Source: Cryptomeria japonica | Lineage: Eukaryota; Streptophyta; Pinopsida; Cupressales; Cupressaceae | NCBI RefSeq assembly: GCF_030272615.1 | Contig: NC_081410.1 | Span: 259,499,533 to 259,563,532, forward strand | Length of the DNA: 64,000 bases | Direction of reading: 5' to 3' | Shown here: piece by piece, positions 35,752 to 46,337 of the stretch | How positions within the stretch are numbered: the stretch's first letter is position 1 | How the letters are laid out: each line of letters begins with the position of its first letter | Program-made: the position numbers and the translations under genes | Notes under the pieces: model-generated | Told to the model about the DNA's origin: nothing | Seen by the model: only the letters and a program-made list of their open reading frames with translations | Database searches by the model: none

Positions 35752-36870
35752 GTGTTGGGTTTGAAATCCCCATCCCAAGGTATCAAGACCTTTGATAATA
35801 ATATTTTTCTTTCAGATTTGGGGTTTGGTAGTGCTGGTATGTCTAATGTCTCTCAGATTACAAAGATTAATGATTATCTTGATAAATGCAGTGAGAGGCC
35901 GAAATTGTTAATCCCTTCGGAGATGATAGTCGAAGATGTTGAATACTTTTCAAAACACTCGTATATTGCAAATTTTTGGGGATGAGAGTTTCTTTGTAGT
36001 TTTTGAAGAATTGGGCTTAGAGGACGTGGGCACTAGAAGGGGAGATGGATATTATGTTGTTGGCTAACAATTACTTCATGGTTACTTGTAATTGCATGGA
36101 TGATAGCAATAGGATCTTTGAGGGAGGCTTGTATTTTTATAACTAGGTGGGGTTGTTCATCAAACCTTGACATGTAGGATTTAACCTTTCAAAGGAGCTC
36201 CCGAATCATGTCCCAGTGTGGGTTCGATTACCTCAATTTCTAGTGGAATGTTATCAGGAGGATATGTTGTGAATGATAGCTTCATTGCTTGGGAATCTTG
36301 TTGGATATTCAATGCAAACATTAGGGAGAAAGGTAATGACTTTTTCTCGTATCTGTGTTCAAACTGATCTTAGTAAGCCTTTGCTAGATGCTATAGATAT
36401 ACATGTCGGCTCTTATTCTTGGGTCCAACAGCTTGATTATGAGACCTTACCCTTCTGGTGTTGTCTATGTCATGAGTATGGTCATTTGCAGTGCAAGTGC
36501 CCGAGGTCTAAACCAGTTGTGCATCAACCTCAACAGCCCTCTCGTAACCTTGATGGGGCTAATAAAGCAAAATATTCCATGTCTCATGAGGTTGTGGGTG
36601 TTTATGGTTTCGTCCCAATTAAGACAAGGAATAGGAACTAGGGTCAAAAGAGGTGTTTACAGGAGAGACACGAGGAGGATACCTTTAATAGATTTGAAGC
36701 CTTGGATGATCTTAGCCAGTAGGAGGTGAATCTGGGGATGATTCCTTTAAACCATAGTGTAGCAAGGTTGATGCCTGATAGTGTGAACGGACAAGATTTT
36801 GAAGGTTGGTAGAATGAAGGAATTGGATAAGACCAAATTCATGAGGAAGAATTTGGTTGAGTTGGGGTCA
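35752..36870 (+). pseudogene. LINE-2 ORF1 (CCHC)
   Basis: The N-terminal part (LGLKSPSQGIKTFDNN) is followed by broken frames to about 36270. A better-preserved segment 36273-36641 has SRICVQTDLSKPLLDAIDI, QQLDYETLPFWC and the zinc knuckle CCLCHEYGHLQCKC at about 36456-36500, ending VPIKTRNRN before a stop at 36639. Reading then continues in the same frame with further stops to about 36870. It matches LINE-1 ORF1 motif by motif. Role: RNA binding in the LINE ribonucleoprotein (family knowledge). Confidence 0.75.
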
Positions 36871-36908
36871 GTAAAGACTCTGGATTCTCATTTTTCTAAT
36901 CCCCCAAA

Positions 36909-39900
36909 ATTATTGTGCTATCATGGAATGTGAGGGGCTTGAACAGTGGCCCTAGACAAATAGTTGTTCAGGAATTGATAAGGAGTCATTCTCTTGATGT
37001 CATTTTCTTGCAGGAAACTAAATTATCTGTGGAAAGTATGTTGGGTCTAGTGCCAAAGATATGGGAGAGAGGAGAATGTCAGTGTATTGGGCATTTGGCT
37101 CCTCTGGAGGTATGAATTATCTTTGGAACCCCTTGAGGATTCGTATAATTTATGGTCTCATATTACTTTTATGCATGCATTTTTTCCTTTTCATCCGTGG
37201 ATTATGGCGGGTGATTTCAATGCCATCTTAAAGTTGAGTGAGAAGAAGGTTGGTGTTATGCGGTTGAAGCCTTCTTCCTTCCTTCTTCAGGATGGTATAT
37301 CAACCTTGAATCCTATTGACATAAAGCTTGGTAAAGGTATGTTTACTTGGAACAACAAGAGGATAGGGGAGTATTGGATTGCGGAGAGGTTGGATTTCTT
37401 TCTGGTTTCTAGTTTTTGGGTTGTTGGGGGATGGTCTACATGCTCTGAGATTTTAGATTTGAGAGGTTCGAACCACTGGCCCATAAAATTGGTGTCTTCT
37501 TCTGCTTGAGTCGCTCACACTCCATTCAAATTATATCTTATGTGGTTACGAGATTCTTCTTTGTAGGATCACGTTGCGGAGTGGTGTAAGAAAGGGAGGC
37601 CAGCCTTTGGCACTGCTATGTACACTTTTGCCAAGCAATTGCAATTTGTTAAGTTTCAGCTTAAATGGTAGAATCATCAATGTTTTGGTAATATTTTTCA
37701 TGCTAAGATAGCTTCTCAATTAGAGTTGAATGGCATTACCAGAGAGATAAGAGAGCATGGATTGTCAGAAGCCTTGCTTAGGGAGGAAGTCAGGGTAGTC
37801 AAGGATTTAGAGGAGTGGGAGCTTAGGAAGGAAATCTACTAGAAACAAAGAGCTCATATTGATTGCCTTCAAGCGGGGGATAAGAATACTGTGTTTTTTT
37901 TCAATTTAGTGAAAGTAAGATGACATGGCAATTCCATCCCTGTTCTGGTTAATGATATAGGTGAGTAGTGTTTATCCTTGCAGGAGATTTCTAGGGAGTC
38001 TATGCAGTATTTCCAATCCCTTTTTAGTGAGGATTCTCAGGGGGAATCGGAAGAGGAAAATCAGGTTCTTGCTTCTATTCCTTTTCTAGTTACAAGGGAG
38101 ATGAATGAGCGTCTTATGGGACCTATTTTGTTGGATGAACTTGAGAGGATTGTTTTCCACATGAAGAAGGGGAAGGCTCCTAGACGGAACGGGTTTTCGA
38201 TTGAGTTCTATCAAGAATTATGGGATATTATCAAATTGGACTTATTGGAGGTGGTCCAAGAGTCCCAGAGGAATAAGCAGATGCTTCGGGCTTTGAATAC
38301 AACTTTCATTATGCTCATCCCCAAGTGTGATGGGGTTGACCGGTTAGGCCAGTTTCAGCCTATTTCTCTCTGCAATGTGATTTATAAGATTATTTCTAAG
38401 CTGATAGCAGAAAGATTGAATAATTGGCTTGGGGGTGTCATTTCTTAAGAGAAGAGTGGGTTTGTGGAGGTTCATCAAATCTTGGATGGAGTGGTCATTG
38501 CTACTGAGACCATTCATTTTATGGCAACTTCCAACGAAAGAGCTATGTTTATCAAGTTGGACATGGCAAAGGCTTATGATAGAGTTTGCTGGTCCTTTCT
38601 CCAGAAGATTATTAGAGCCTTTGGTTTTGCTGATGAATGGATCCAATGGGTTATGAGTTGTTGTTCATCTACCTCATTCTCTGTGCTAATTAATGCAGAT
38701 CATACGGAGTTGTTTGGTGCGTCCAAGGGTCCTCGTCAGGGGGACCCTCTTTCCACATATTTATTCATTCTTCTAGTTGAGGGTCTGGAGATATTGATTA
38801 AGTATAATGTAGGACTCGGTATTATTCATGGTTGGAGTTGGGGTAATGACATACCTCCTCAGTCCCATTTGCATTTTGTGGATGATACGGCCCTGATGGG
38901 ACTAGCTAGGATTAGAGAAGCTATAAATCTGCGTAAAGTCTTGGATGTCTATCTTGCTGCTTCTGGCCAGTTGATCACTGAGGATAAATCTTTCATTCTC
39001 TTCTTCAACACACCTAGAACTATTTAGTTAAGGATTGCTCATATCTTGAGATTCTAGGTCGCTTCTCTTCCCTTGACTTACCTAGGTATTCCTATCTTTG
39101 TTGGTAATCCTCCCAAGGACTTTTGGTAGGGTATTCTAGACAAATTTCGCATGAAGGTTGAACATTGAACACATAAATGGTTATCCTTTGTTGTTTGGGT
39201 TCAACTGATCCACTCGGTGGTTCATGCTCTTCTGATTTATAGATGTATGCTCCAAGTGGCCCCAAAGTGGTTTGTGAAGGAATTGGATTCTTTGGCAAGG
39301 CAATTCTTCTGGGTAGGCAACTTGTCCTCCTATAAATGGAGTCTTGTCAAATGGGACTTGGTATGCAGCCCAAAACAGTTGGGTGAGTTTGGCTTAAGGT
39401 AGTCTACTTTATTTGGGGAGGCTTTGGTGACAAAATTGTACTGGAGGTGGTGTGTTGAATAGGATCAAGGTTGGGCTAGGATTTTTTCTTACAAGTATAT
39501 GCAGAGGATCCTGAAGGAGGAAATTCCAAGATATCCGCTTGCAAGAAAAGGCTCTACGATTTGGAGTACTCTCAAGAAAGGGGTTGCACTAATCAAAGAA
39601 GGACTTTTTTGGATATGTAAGAGGGGGGAAGAGGTTTTCTTTTGGTTTGATTCTTGGGATGGCTACCCCCCCATTATTGATCAGTTTCCTAATCTAGTGA
39701 ATCTTAGCCAGAGGTTCCTGGAGGCAAGGTGGTCTAGAGTGAGCGAATTTAAGTCTGTTTATAGGTGTGGGTAATTGGAGATGGTGTGGTGGAAGATTCC
39801 TAATGAATGGTTGGTTGTTGGTAAGGAGGAAGATTGCACTGACCTCCATGGCATTTTGGATAGTAGACACTATAGTTCCCTTAAGGATAGGGATAGACTT

Positions 39901-41094
39901 GCTTGGTCCCTGAATCCTAAGGGTGTTTTTTATTGTTGCCAGTGGGTACTAGGAGTTGTTGTCCCATAGATTGGAGGGGAGGGAGGTGCACTGGTGGAAA
40001 TATGTTTGGAACAATTTCTCTTGGCTGAAGTGTAACTATTTTTCTTGGACTTTAGATTTGAATAGATGTCTAACCCAGGACAATGTTCGGAAGTGTGGGT
40101 TCCACATGCTTTCCATTTGTGTTTTGTGTGGTAGTGAAGAGGAGGATTCTTCACACCTATTCTTCAGATGACATTTCTCATTGCTTCTATGACATTACTG
40201 GTGGGGGTGTGGAAGTACCCTTGTGTTCATGCAGATTCTTTGGTGGAGTTTTGGAGCAGTTTGGGCAGGCCTCCTATTTTGTCTACTTTTCTCCAGACTG
40301 TCTGACACATTGGGCCCATTTTCATACTTTGGTGGATTTGGCTAGAGAGAAATAGGAGGATCTTTAGGGAAGTCAGACTGTTAGTTCAGCAAGTGTGGAA
40401 TAGAATCATTGGAATGATCCAGGAGATGGTGGAAGCTAAATGTGAGGTGAATTTTCGTCTAGATAGAGAAGAGGTTGATATTGTGAGTAGGTTGGGTTTG
40501 CAGGGGACGTCTCCTATCTCAGCTTGTGTCAAGAGAGGTAGACATGCTAAGAAGAAGGTTCAAAGGGTGGGAAGATGGTTTCCCCCTCAGGATGAATCCA
40601 TTCAGTTTAACATCGATGGCTCCTCTTAGGGTAATCTGAGTCCTGTTGGGATTGGGGGTGTTGGTAGGGATCATATGGGGGATGTGATTTTCTTCTTTTA
40701 AGTGCATAAAGGGCAGCAGTCTAATAATTGTATGGAGGGATTAGCAATTTTTTATGCCCTAGAGAATGCATATGAGTTGGGATAGTGTAAGGTTATATGT
40801 GAATTGGATTTGCAGATTATTGTTAATCTATTGATTGAGCAGAAGGTGAGTGGGATTAATTGGCAACTGGCAGGGGTTGTGCACCAGATTTTGCAAATTA
40901 GTGTTATGATGGAGAAGGTGTCTTTCATCCACATTCCTCGTGAATGGAATAAAGCAACTGATTGTTTGGCTAAGTGGTCTTTGGAACATCTTGATGATTG
41001 GAAAGTTGAGGGTTGGGAGCATCTTTCCCCTTATTACTATCAGGACTTGCATAAGATCTTTGCTGAGGATATGGATAGTTATGAAGCTGGATGA
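36909..41094 (+). pseudogene. LINE-2 ORF2 (endonuclease, reverse transcriptase, RNase H)
   Basis: Opens IIVLSWNVRGLN, the endonuclease start. QETKLS is at about 37012, then a deletion near 37110-37130 compared with LINE-1. AGDFNAI is at about 37207, and RGSNHWPI (about 37462) has Asn where SDH is expected. Reverse transcriptase covers about 38140-39025 with FQPISLCNVIYKIISK, IKLDMAKAYDR, RQGDPLS and an apparently intact FVDD at 38875-38886. A zinc-finger linker follows to about 40170. RNase H (about 40570-40990) keeps its first Asp in NIDGSS but has ELDLQ where ESDSQ is usual. Stops (for example 37508, 37564, 38446, 39025, 40627) make it inactive, though the RT block is better preserved than in LINE-1. 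Confidence 0.9.
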
Positions 41095-42054
41095 TAATTG
41101 GTTGGGTTTGTTGTTCTCTTCTAGAGCTTTGAGGCTCTGGTTTTCTTATGTAATGCTTGTTCCTGATTATTAATAAATTTTTTACCCCTTTATTCAAAAA
41201 AATTAGTTAATGTGTATTATTTTGCATATTTAAATAAGGGATAGAAAAAATAAAATAAGACCATTGTTTTTACTATAAATTGATAAATCAATTCTATCAA
41301 GCTAGCAAATTAGAGTATTTGGTTAATACCATTTGGTGGAATTAAATATGTGTTATGCATTTTAGAAAAGAAAAATAAACTTTTTGAAAATAAAGTATCT
41401 TCTTTCATTGACTTTTTAAATGGGAGGAATTTAGATTTATTTAAATTGGGAAATACTCATATTGGGAGAAAAGATTTTCAATTTTTATTAAAAAATAAAA
41501 TAAAAAAATTTTGCCCTAAATAGGATTTTTGGGGAAATTGCTTTATATTGTAAATTTTTTGGAAAAGGAGGGAATGATTCATCTCATGCTGGAGAAAATT
41601 TCTCCTCTCTGTTGGTTATGGGGGTTTGGTGGAAGCTCTGGTATTTGGAGGTTAGTTTTTTTTTTTAAACCTTTGTTTGTTTGTTTGTTTGTTGTGTCTG
41701 TGGTTTGTTTCTGGTTTTCTCTCTTTGTTTGGGAAGAAAGAAGAAATGGGGAGGGGACTGATTGTTATTGCTATTCCTTCCTGTCTGTTTGGATTGTTTT
41801 ATGTGACTTTAAAAAAAGGCAGGTTTGTTGTTTTATTCAGCTTGGTAGTGAGTTTGTTTATAAAAAAATTCCTATGGAACCCCAGGAAGATATTTCTCTT
41901 TGATGATTATGTTGTTTTAATTACAACTTTTGTCTGATTTTAATTTGTATCCCTATTGAAATTTTGCATAAAAGAGTTTATTTTGGAAAGGAAATTAAAT
42001 TGAATATAATATCATGTTGTATGTGTATCTCTGAGAATAGAGATTTTGTTTAAA

Positions 42055-42076
42055 AATAATAATAATAATAATAATA
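42055..42076. repeat. (AAT)n microsatellite
   Basis: Uninterrupted AAT repeat, about seven units. Confidence 0.95.
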
Positions 42077-42239
42077 CATCTATTTTACCCTATTGATCTT
42101 TGGTTGATTTGATATTTTTTACTGAGAGGAAAATTTTTAAAAAAATAGAAATCTATTGTTTGAGAAGACAGAGATTATTTCAAAAGAAATTTTAAAAAAT
42201 ATATATGTAAATTAAAAATTTGATTGTGGGGCAAAGGGG

Positions 42240-42420
42240 GGTGGGGGGCGTTGCGCATCCCCAACCCCACATTGTGGGGAGAGGGCACCACATTGTGGTG
42301 CCTCTCAACTCACCATGGTGGTGAGAGAACACCACTCACCACAGTAGTGGGGGAGGGAAAGCCTCCCTCCAAGCCTATGGTTGGGGGAGAATAAAACCTT
42401 CCCCACACCACGATTTCTGC
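42240..42420. repeat. Cluster of short G/C-rich palindromes
   Basis: Consecutive hairpin-capable motifs include CCCACATTGTGGG, CACCACATTGTGGTG and CTCACCATGGTGGTGAG, followed by CACCACTCACCAC and G/C-rich runs. They stand out from AT-rich flanks. No coding capacity or terminal repeats seen. Confidence 0.7.
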
Positions 42421-42497
42421 CAGTCGATCAATGAAACTTGCAATCAATAAAAAAAATGAAGTTAACACATTGGTTTTGATTTGTTATATTTTATGTG

Positions 42498-42501
<4 letters not shown>

Positions 42502-42535
<34 letters not shown>
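42502..42535. repeat. (AT)n microsatellite
   Basis: About 17 uninterrupted TA units. Confidence 0.95.
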
Positions 42536-42540
<5 letters not shown>

Positions 42541-45537
42541 GTAATTTATAAATTTGTATTATTTTTTTTGAATATGGTGTTAAATGAAATTTTGACTTTT
42601 AAAATGGTTACCAGAATTCGAAAAGAATAAGTAAATATTTATATATAATGTGTATTTTCAAATTAGCAATATAAAGTAAATGTTGAGATTAATTTGATAT
42701 GATCGTAAATTATTTTGTGAGAATAAAGGATATATGAATAGTCATAAATAATGTTTCGTCAATATGATTTTTAATTGGAAATATTTATTTTTTATTTAAA
42801 TAATGCTTTTAATTCTCCAATGTATTTAATGGTTATTTTCATTATTAGAAATTTTGAGTGCAAATGAGATTTTTGTTTACACCCGAATTGGCTTTAATTG
42901 GAAAAAGATTTGCCATTGTTTTTTTTTAATAATGGCTTATTTAGCTTATGAGTTATGGTTGTTCTGTTCAAGGGTGTATGGTTTTTAAGTTAAGCATTGT
43001 ACAAATTTATTTATGGTGTATGTTTACTTGGACCCTTTTGTTGTGTTATTCCCTAATATGGATTTCCTTAAGTGAAAGAGTCAGTTATTGAAATAGCTGC
43101 AATTAGAGAATGTTAGTTTTTAATTATATTTGGAGTAATCATTATGATTCCTTAACATGGATGAGTTTAGAGTGCAAGTGTGTTCTTTTGAGTTTTTACT
43201 CTGCTTGGTAGATTTTTGGTGTTGATTTGTAAGAGTCATTTTCGTGTCATGATGGCATGTTGTTGTATGTAAGTCTATCGTGCAAGTGGGGTTGCTAAAA
43301 ATTTGGTTGTGGTTGTAATTGCCTTATTTTGCGTTTTGGTCTTGTCTTGTGGATAGACCAGTTGTTCATTTCACACCTCCATTTGGTTTAATCTTGATAG
43401 AAGGTGTTGGCATTTGGCATTATAACAGACAATGGGAGATTGCTGGTATTTCAATAAGGATATTGAGAAGGTTGTTGATGATTATAGATATAACTGATTA
43501 AGGATGTTTACTATCTTGATATTATTATTTTGTCATTGATGTCAAGAAATTAATTTTCTAATTCAGTATGATGTTGCCATATCTTGAGAAGTATGATTTG
43601 AAGAATATAAAGATGTTGGTAGAAGACACAGAAAGAATATGATGAATAAGAGGATGAATAAGATATTCAATGGGAAACTATTACCGAGTTAGACAATGAT
43701 GAGATCATGATGTTTAGATTGTTTTAACATCATACATATGTTGTAAATTGTAAGGTTAATACTATACTATGTTACCGAGCAAAGAACCTAGTCGGCAAAC
43801 CCTAAGGTTATCGCTATCGGTTAATGAAGGCAGAATGTCTACCAAGTGAAGTTTAGTATTTACCAAGTTATTACCGAGTTGTTACCGAGTTGTAACTGAG
43901 CTGTAACAGAATACATTAAATGGTTACATGAGTTATTTAATGAAGGAAGCTGATGAGCTAGAACTGATTAAATGATTGGTATGTCGTGCATGAAGTTTGT
44001 TAATGAATCTATGGCAAAGGAAAATCAGCATGAAGATCTACATCTTAGATTGAACTGCAATACCCTAGCACAAGTTCCAAGAAATGCATGCAAGTTCCAA
44101 GGCAGGGTAAAACATTTTTAGATCAAAGGATACATTGAACTTGGTCAAAGTTTGAAGATCTGATGGCTATGATTGATCATGGGAAATGTGATCAAGGAGA
44201 TTAAGCAATTAGCTAATTGTTTTTAAATAGGGAACTATTGATAAACAATGTATGAGGGAAAATGTATGCACAGGGATGCTACATATTGATTACCGAGCAC
44301 AGAAGCTTGAAGACCTGTTTGAATAACAGAGTATAGAAGCCCAGCAGATGGACAAGATTAGTTCTATGTCTAGATTGTATTGAGAAAATAAGAATCTCCT
44401 TTAGCATTTTAGATGTGAAGTTGCAAATAGATTTTTATTACTGTTATTTTGTGAAAGTGATAGAAAATCTCTTAACCAAGTGTACTTAACAGTCTTATTT
44501 GTAAAACCCTCTAGCAAGGTGACATTCTGATTGAGTGTTTGAAATCTTTTAACAAGGTCACTTCTAACAAGGTGAAGATCCTAATAGATCTAAGGGAAAT
44601 CCCTTAACCGGGTCACATCTAGCAATGTGTTTGTAATCTTTAATAGGATTTACTTTTAACCGAGCATACCCTATGTGGGGTCTCAAATCAATAGATTGGA
44701 TAGGTTCTAAGGAAATGCCAACTCCTATGATCAAACCCTCCAATTGACTTGGCCAACTTATAGAGTGAACCTATTTGGTTACTAACTCTCTCACTTTAGG
44801 CTCTGCAGGACCTAGGCGGGTATACCTACTCACTAGTTGTTCCTTCAACTAATGTTTTTTATAGCAGATTTAGTGTCTTAATCTGATATCTCCTAGTCTC
44901 AGAATGGCATAAGTTTCTTAAACAAACTGATTTCAGATGTGTGTATTGATCTATGTATCTTATAAAAGTATATATGTTACACTTTGGCTAAATTACCTAC
45001 TATACCTACTCTACTAATCCTAATGCTTAAAGGTAAAGGGTAACTGGTATAGTTAAAGGGTTTGTTTACAAATGATCAGTGCCTTTCCTCCTATTTGGGC
45101 TACAGAGTCTTATATTTCTTCAGGACTTATTGTGTAAACTTATGAGACAGTTTTTAATCGCACCACCTCTCAATGAGTCTGTCAGTTACTATTTCTTATG
45201 AGCTCTACTTCAATGTCTATATTGTAAATTGCTTGAATGAATTTAACCCTAACTTTAAAGAAACCATCCAAGGAAGAAATACAAGGAACAATTACAATTC
45301 GCGAGTAAATCTTTTTGATCCAAATCTACAATATAAAACACAAAATTTTACTGGAAGAACACGAATAACCTTATCCACTTTTAGATAATATCATAAGCAA
45401 CTGCCTTCTAAAAATATGTTAACTCTCAACACATATGAGAAAGAAAATGCAACTGGTTATTTTTGATAAAAAGTTTAGAAGTACAAAATTGCCTCCAATT
45501 CTTGTCTCTCTTTTTCTTCTCTCTTTACATTTTACAT

Positions 45538-45570
<33 letters not shown>

Positions 45571-45592
45571 GTGTGTGTGTGTGTGTGTGTGT
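45538..45592. repeat. Palindromic (AC)n(AT)n(GT)n microsatellite
   Basis: A run of CA repeats, then ATATATAT, then GT repeats of similar length, forming one near-perfect inverted repeat of about 55 bases in solo LTR D. Confidence 0.95.
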
Positions 45593-45883
45593 TTGAATGG
45601 TTTTCATACCCCTTTGGGTGAAAAGACACCCCCCTTTTAAATAAAAATAATTCCAAATCCCGAAATTGCCTTAGTTTATGTAATTAATTGTCACTTTACA
45701 AGTTGTTTAGGCATATTAGAGGTATTTTAAGGCTATTTTATGGGTATATAATGGATAAATGGTCTTTAAATGATGTAAATACCCCCTTTGGTGCTTCACA
45801 CTCCATTTTTTATGCCCATTATTGTGTTTATGTTATGGTTTCATATTTTGCAACAAATATAAAATATATTACTTGTACCTATT

Positions 45884-45886
<3 letters not shown>

Positions 45887-45929
<43 letters not shown>

Positions 45930-45930
45930 A
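45887..45930. repeat. (TA)n microsatellite in solo LTR D
   Basis: Long TA run ending in TATGTATGTATA. Confidence 0.95.
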
Positions 45931-46275
45931 TATTTAGAATTTTTCTTGCTCCTTGTCTTGGAATTTGGAATTCTAAAAATTGCAAATTTTAGGGTTCCAA
46001 CACCCTAGAAGAGTATATTTCTTAGTGGGTCTGAAATCCCATAGTGGTTTTTCCCTATTTGGGTTTCCACGTTAAATTTGGTGTTATGAGGTTTATGATG
46101 TTTATATGCTTTTGAGTTTGCATGTTTAGCAGTTTTGGTTATATTACTGAAGTATATGTTACCGAGGTTGAATCTAATGTTTTTATGGAAGATTAAGTTT
46201 CTATGATTCACCCCCCCCCCCCTCATCTTATTGGCTATTGGATCTGTACTTACATTAAGTATCAGAACTATCAAT

Positions 46276-46287
46276 TGGTATCAGATC
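46276..46287 (+). other. Primer-binding site of copia B (mutated)
   Basis: TGGTATCAGATC, differing from the standard TGGTATCAGAGC at one base. Confidence 0.85.
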
Positions 46288-46337
46288 TTTGGACTCTGAA
46301 AGAAAAGTTTAAAGGTACTTGAGGAAAAGATCCAAAG

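Larger units (their letters stand above)
35327..41203 (+). mobile_element. LINE-2: plant L1-type non-LTR retrotransposon
   Basis: A 5.9-kb LINE bounded by a perfect 15-bp duplication TAGTTAATGTGTATT (35312-35326 and 41204-41218). The 3' end is TTAATAAATTTTTTACCCC plus a short A-rich tail. ORF1 and ORF2 are both recognisable and both broken. The gypsy's duplication AATAG overlaps the first three bases of the LINE's 5' duplication, so the gypsy inserted afterwards into the edge of the LINE's target site. Confidence 0.92.
41219..43399. other. AT-rich intergenic sequence with simple repeats
   Basis: No supported gene; short open frames near 41529-41937 have no family resemblance and lie in T-rich sequence. 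Contains (AAT)n, (AT)n and a cluster of G/C-rich palindromes, listed separately. This is the continuation of 20951-22493 once the gypsy and LINE-2 are removed. Confidence 0.5.
44674..46002. mobile_element. Solo LTR D (unknown family) inside copia B 5' LTR
   Basis: 1,329 bp starting TGTGGGGTCTC and ending GGTTCCAACA, that is TG...CA ends with TGT/ACA inverted termini. It is flanked by the 5-bp duplication CCCTA at 44669-44673 and 46003-46007. No internal coding region, primer site or second LTR, so it is best read as a solo LTR left by recombination. It contains two simple-repeat tracts. It does not resemble the copia A/B or gypsy LTRs here, so its family is unknown. Confidence 0.8.
43405..46273 (+). 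repeat. Copia B 5' LTR, split by a solo LTR
   Basis: Copia-family LTR sequence from TGTTGGCATTTGGC to about 44673, then foreign sequence, then LTR again from about 46003 (AGAAGAGTATATTTC) to AACTATCA at 46273. In U3, TTACCGAGTTG-like units repeat at about 43860-43900. The TATA position is weakened to TTTAAATAG (about 44222). Confidence 0.92.

Noticed and set aside
41529-41937. Overlapping hydrophobic frames of 86 and 124 codons, resembling a membrane protein
   Set aside because: T-rich sequence gives Phe/Val/Leu runs; no start context, splice evidence or family similarity.
44674-46002. Possible similarity of solo LTR D (reverse strand) to 60660-60720
   Set aside because: Only a short CCCGCCT-centred stretch matches and order is not maintained; probably chance.
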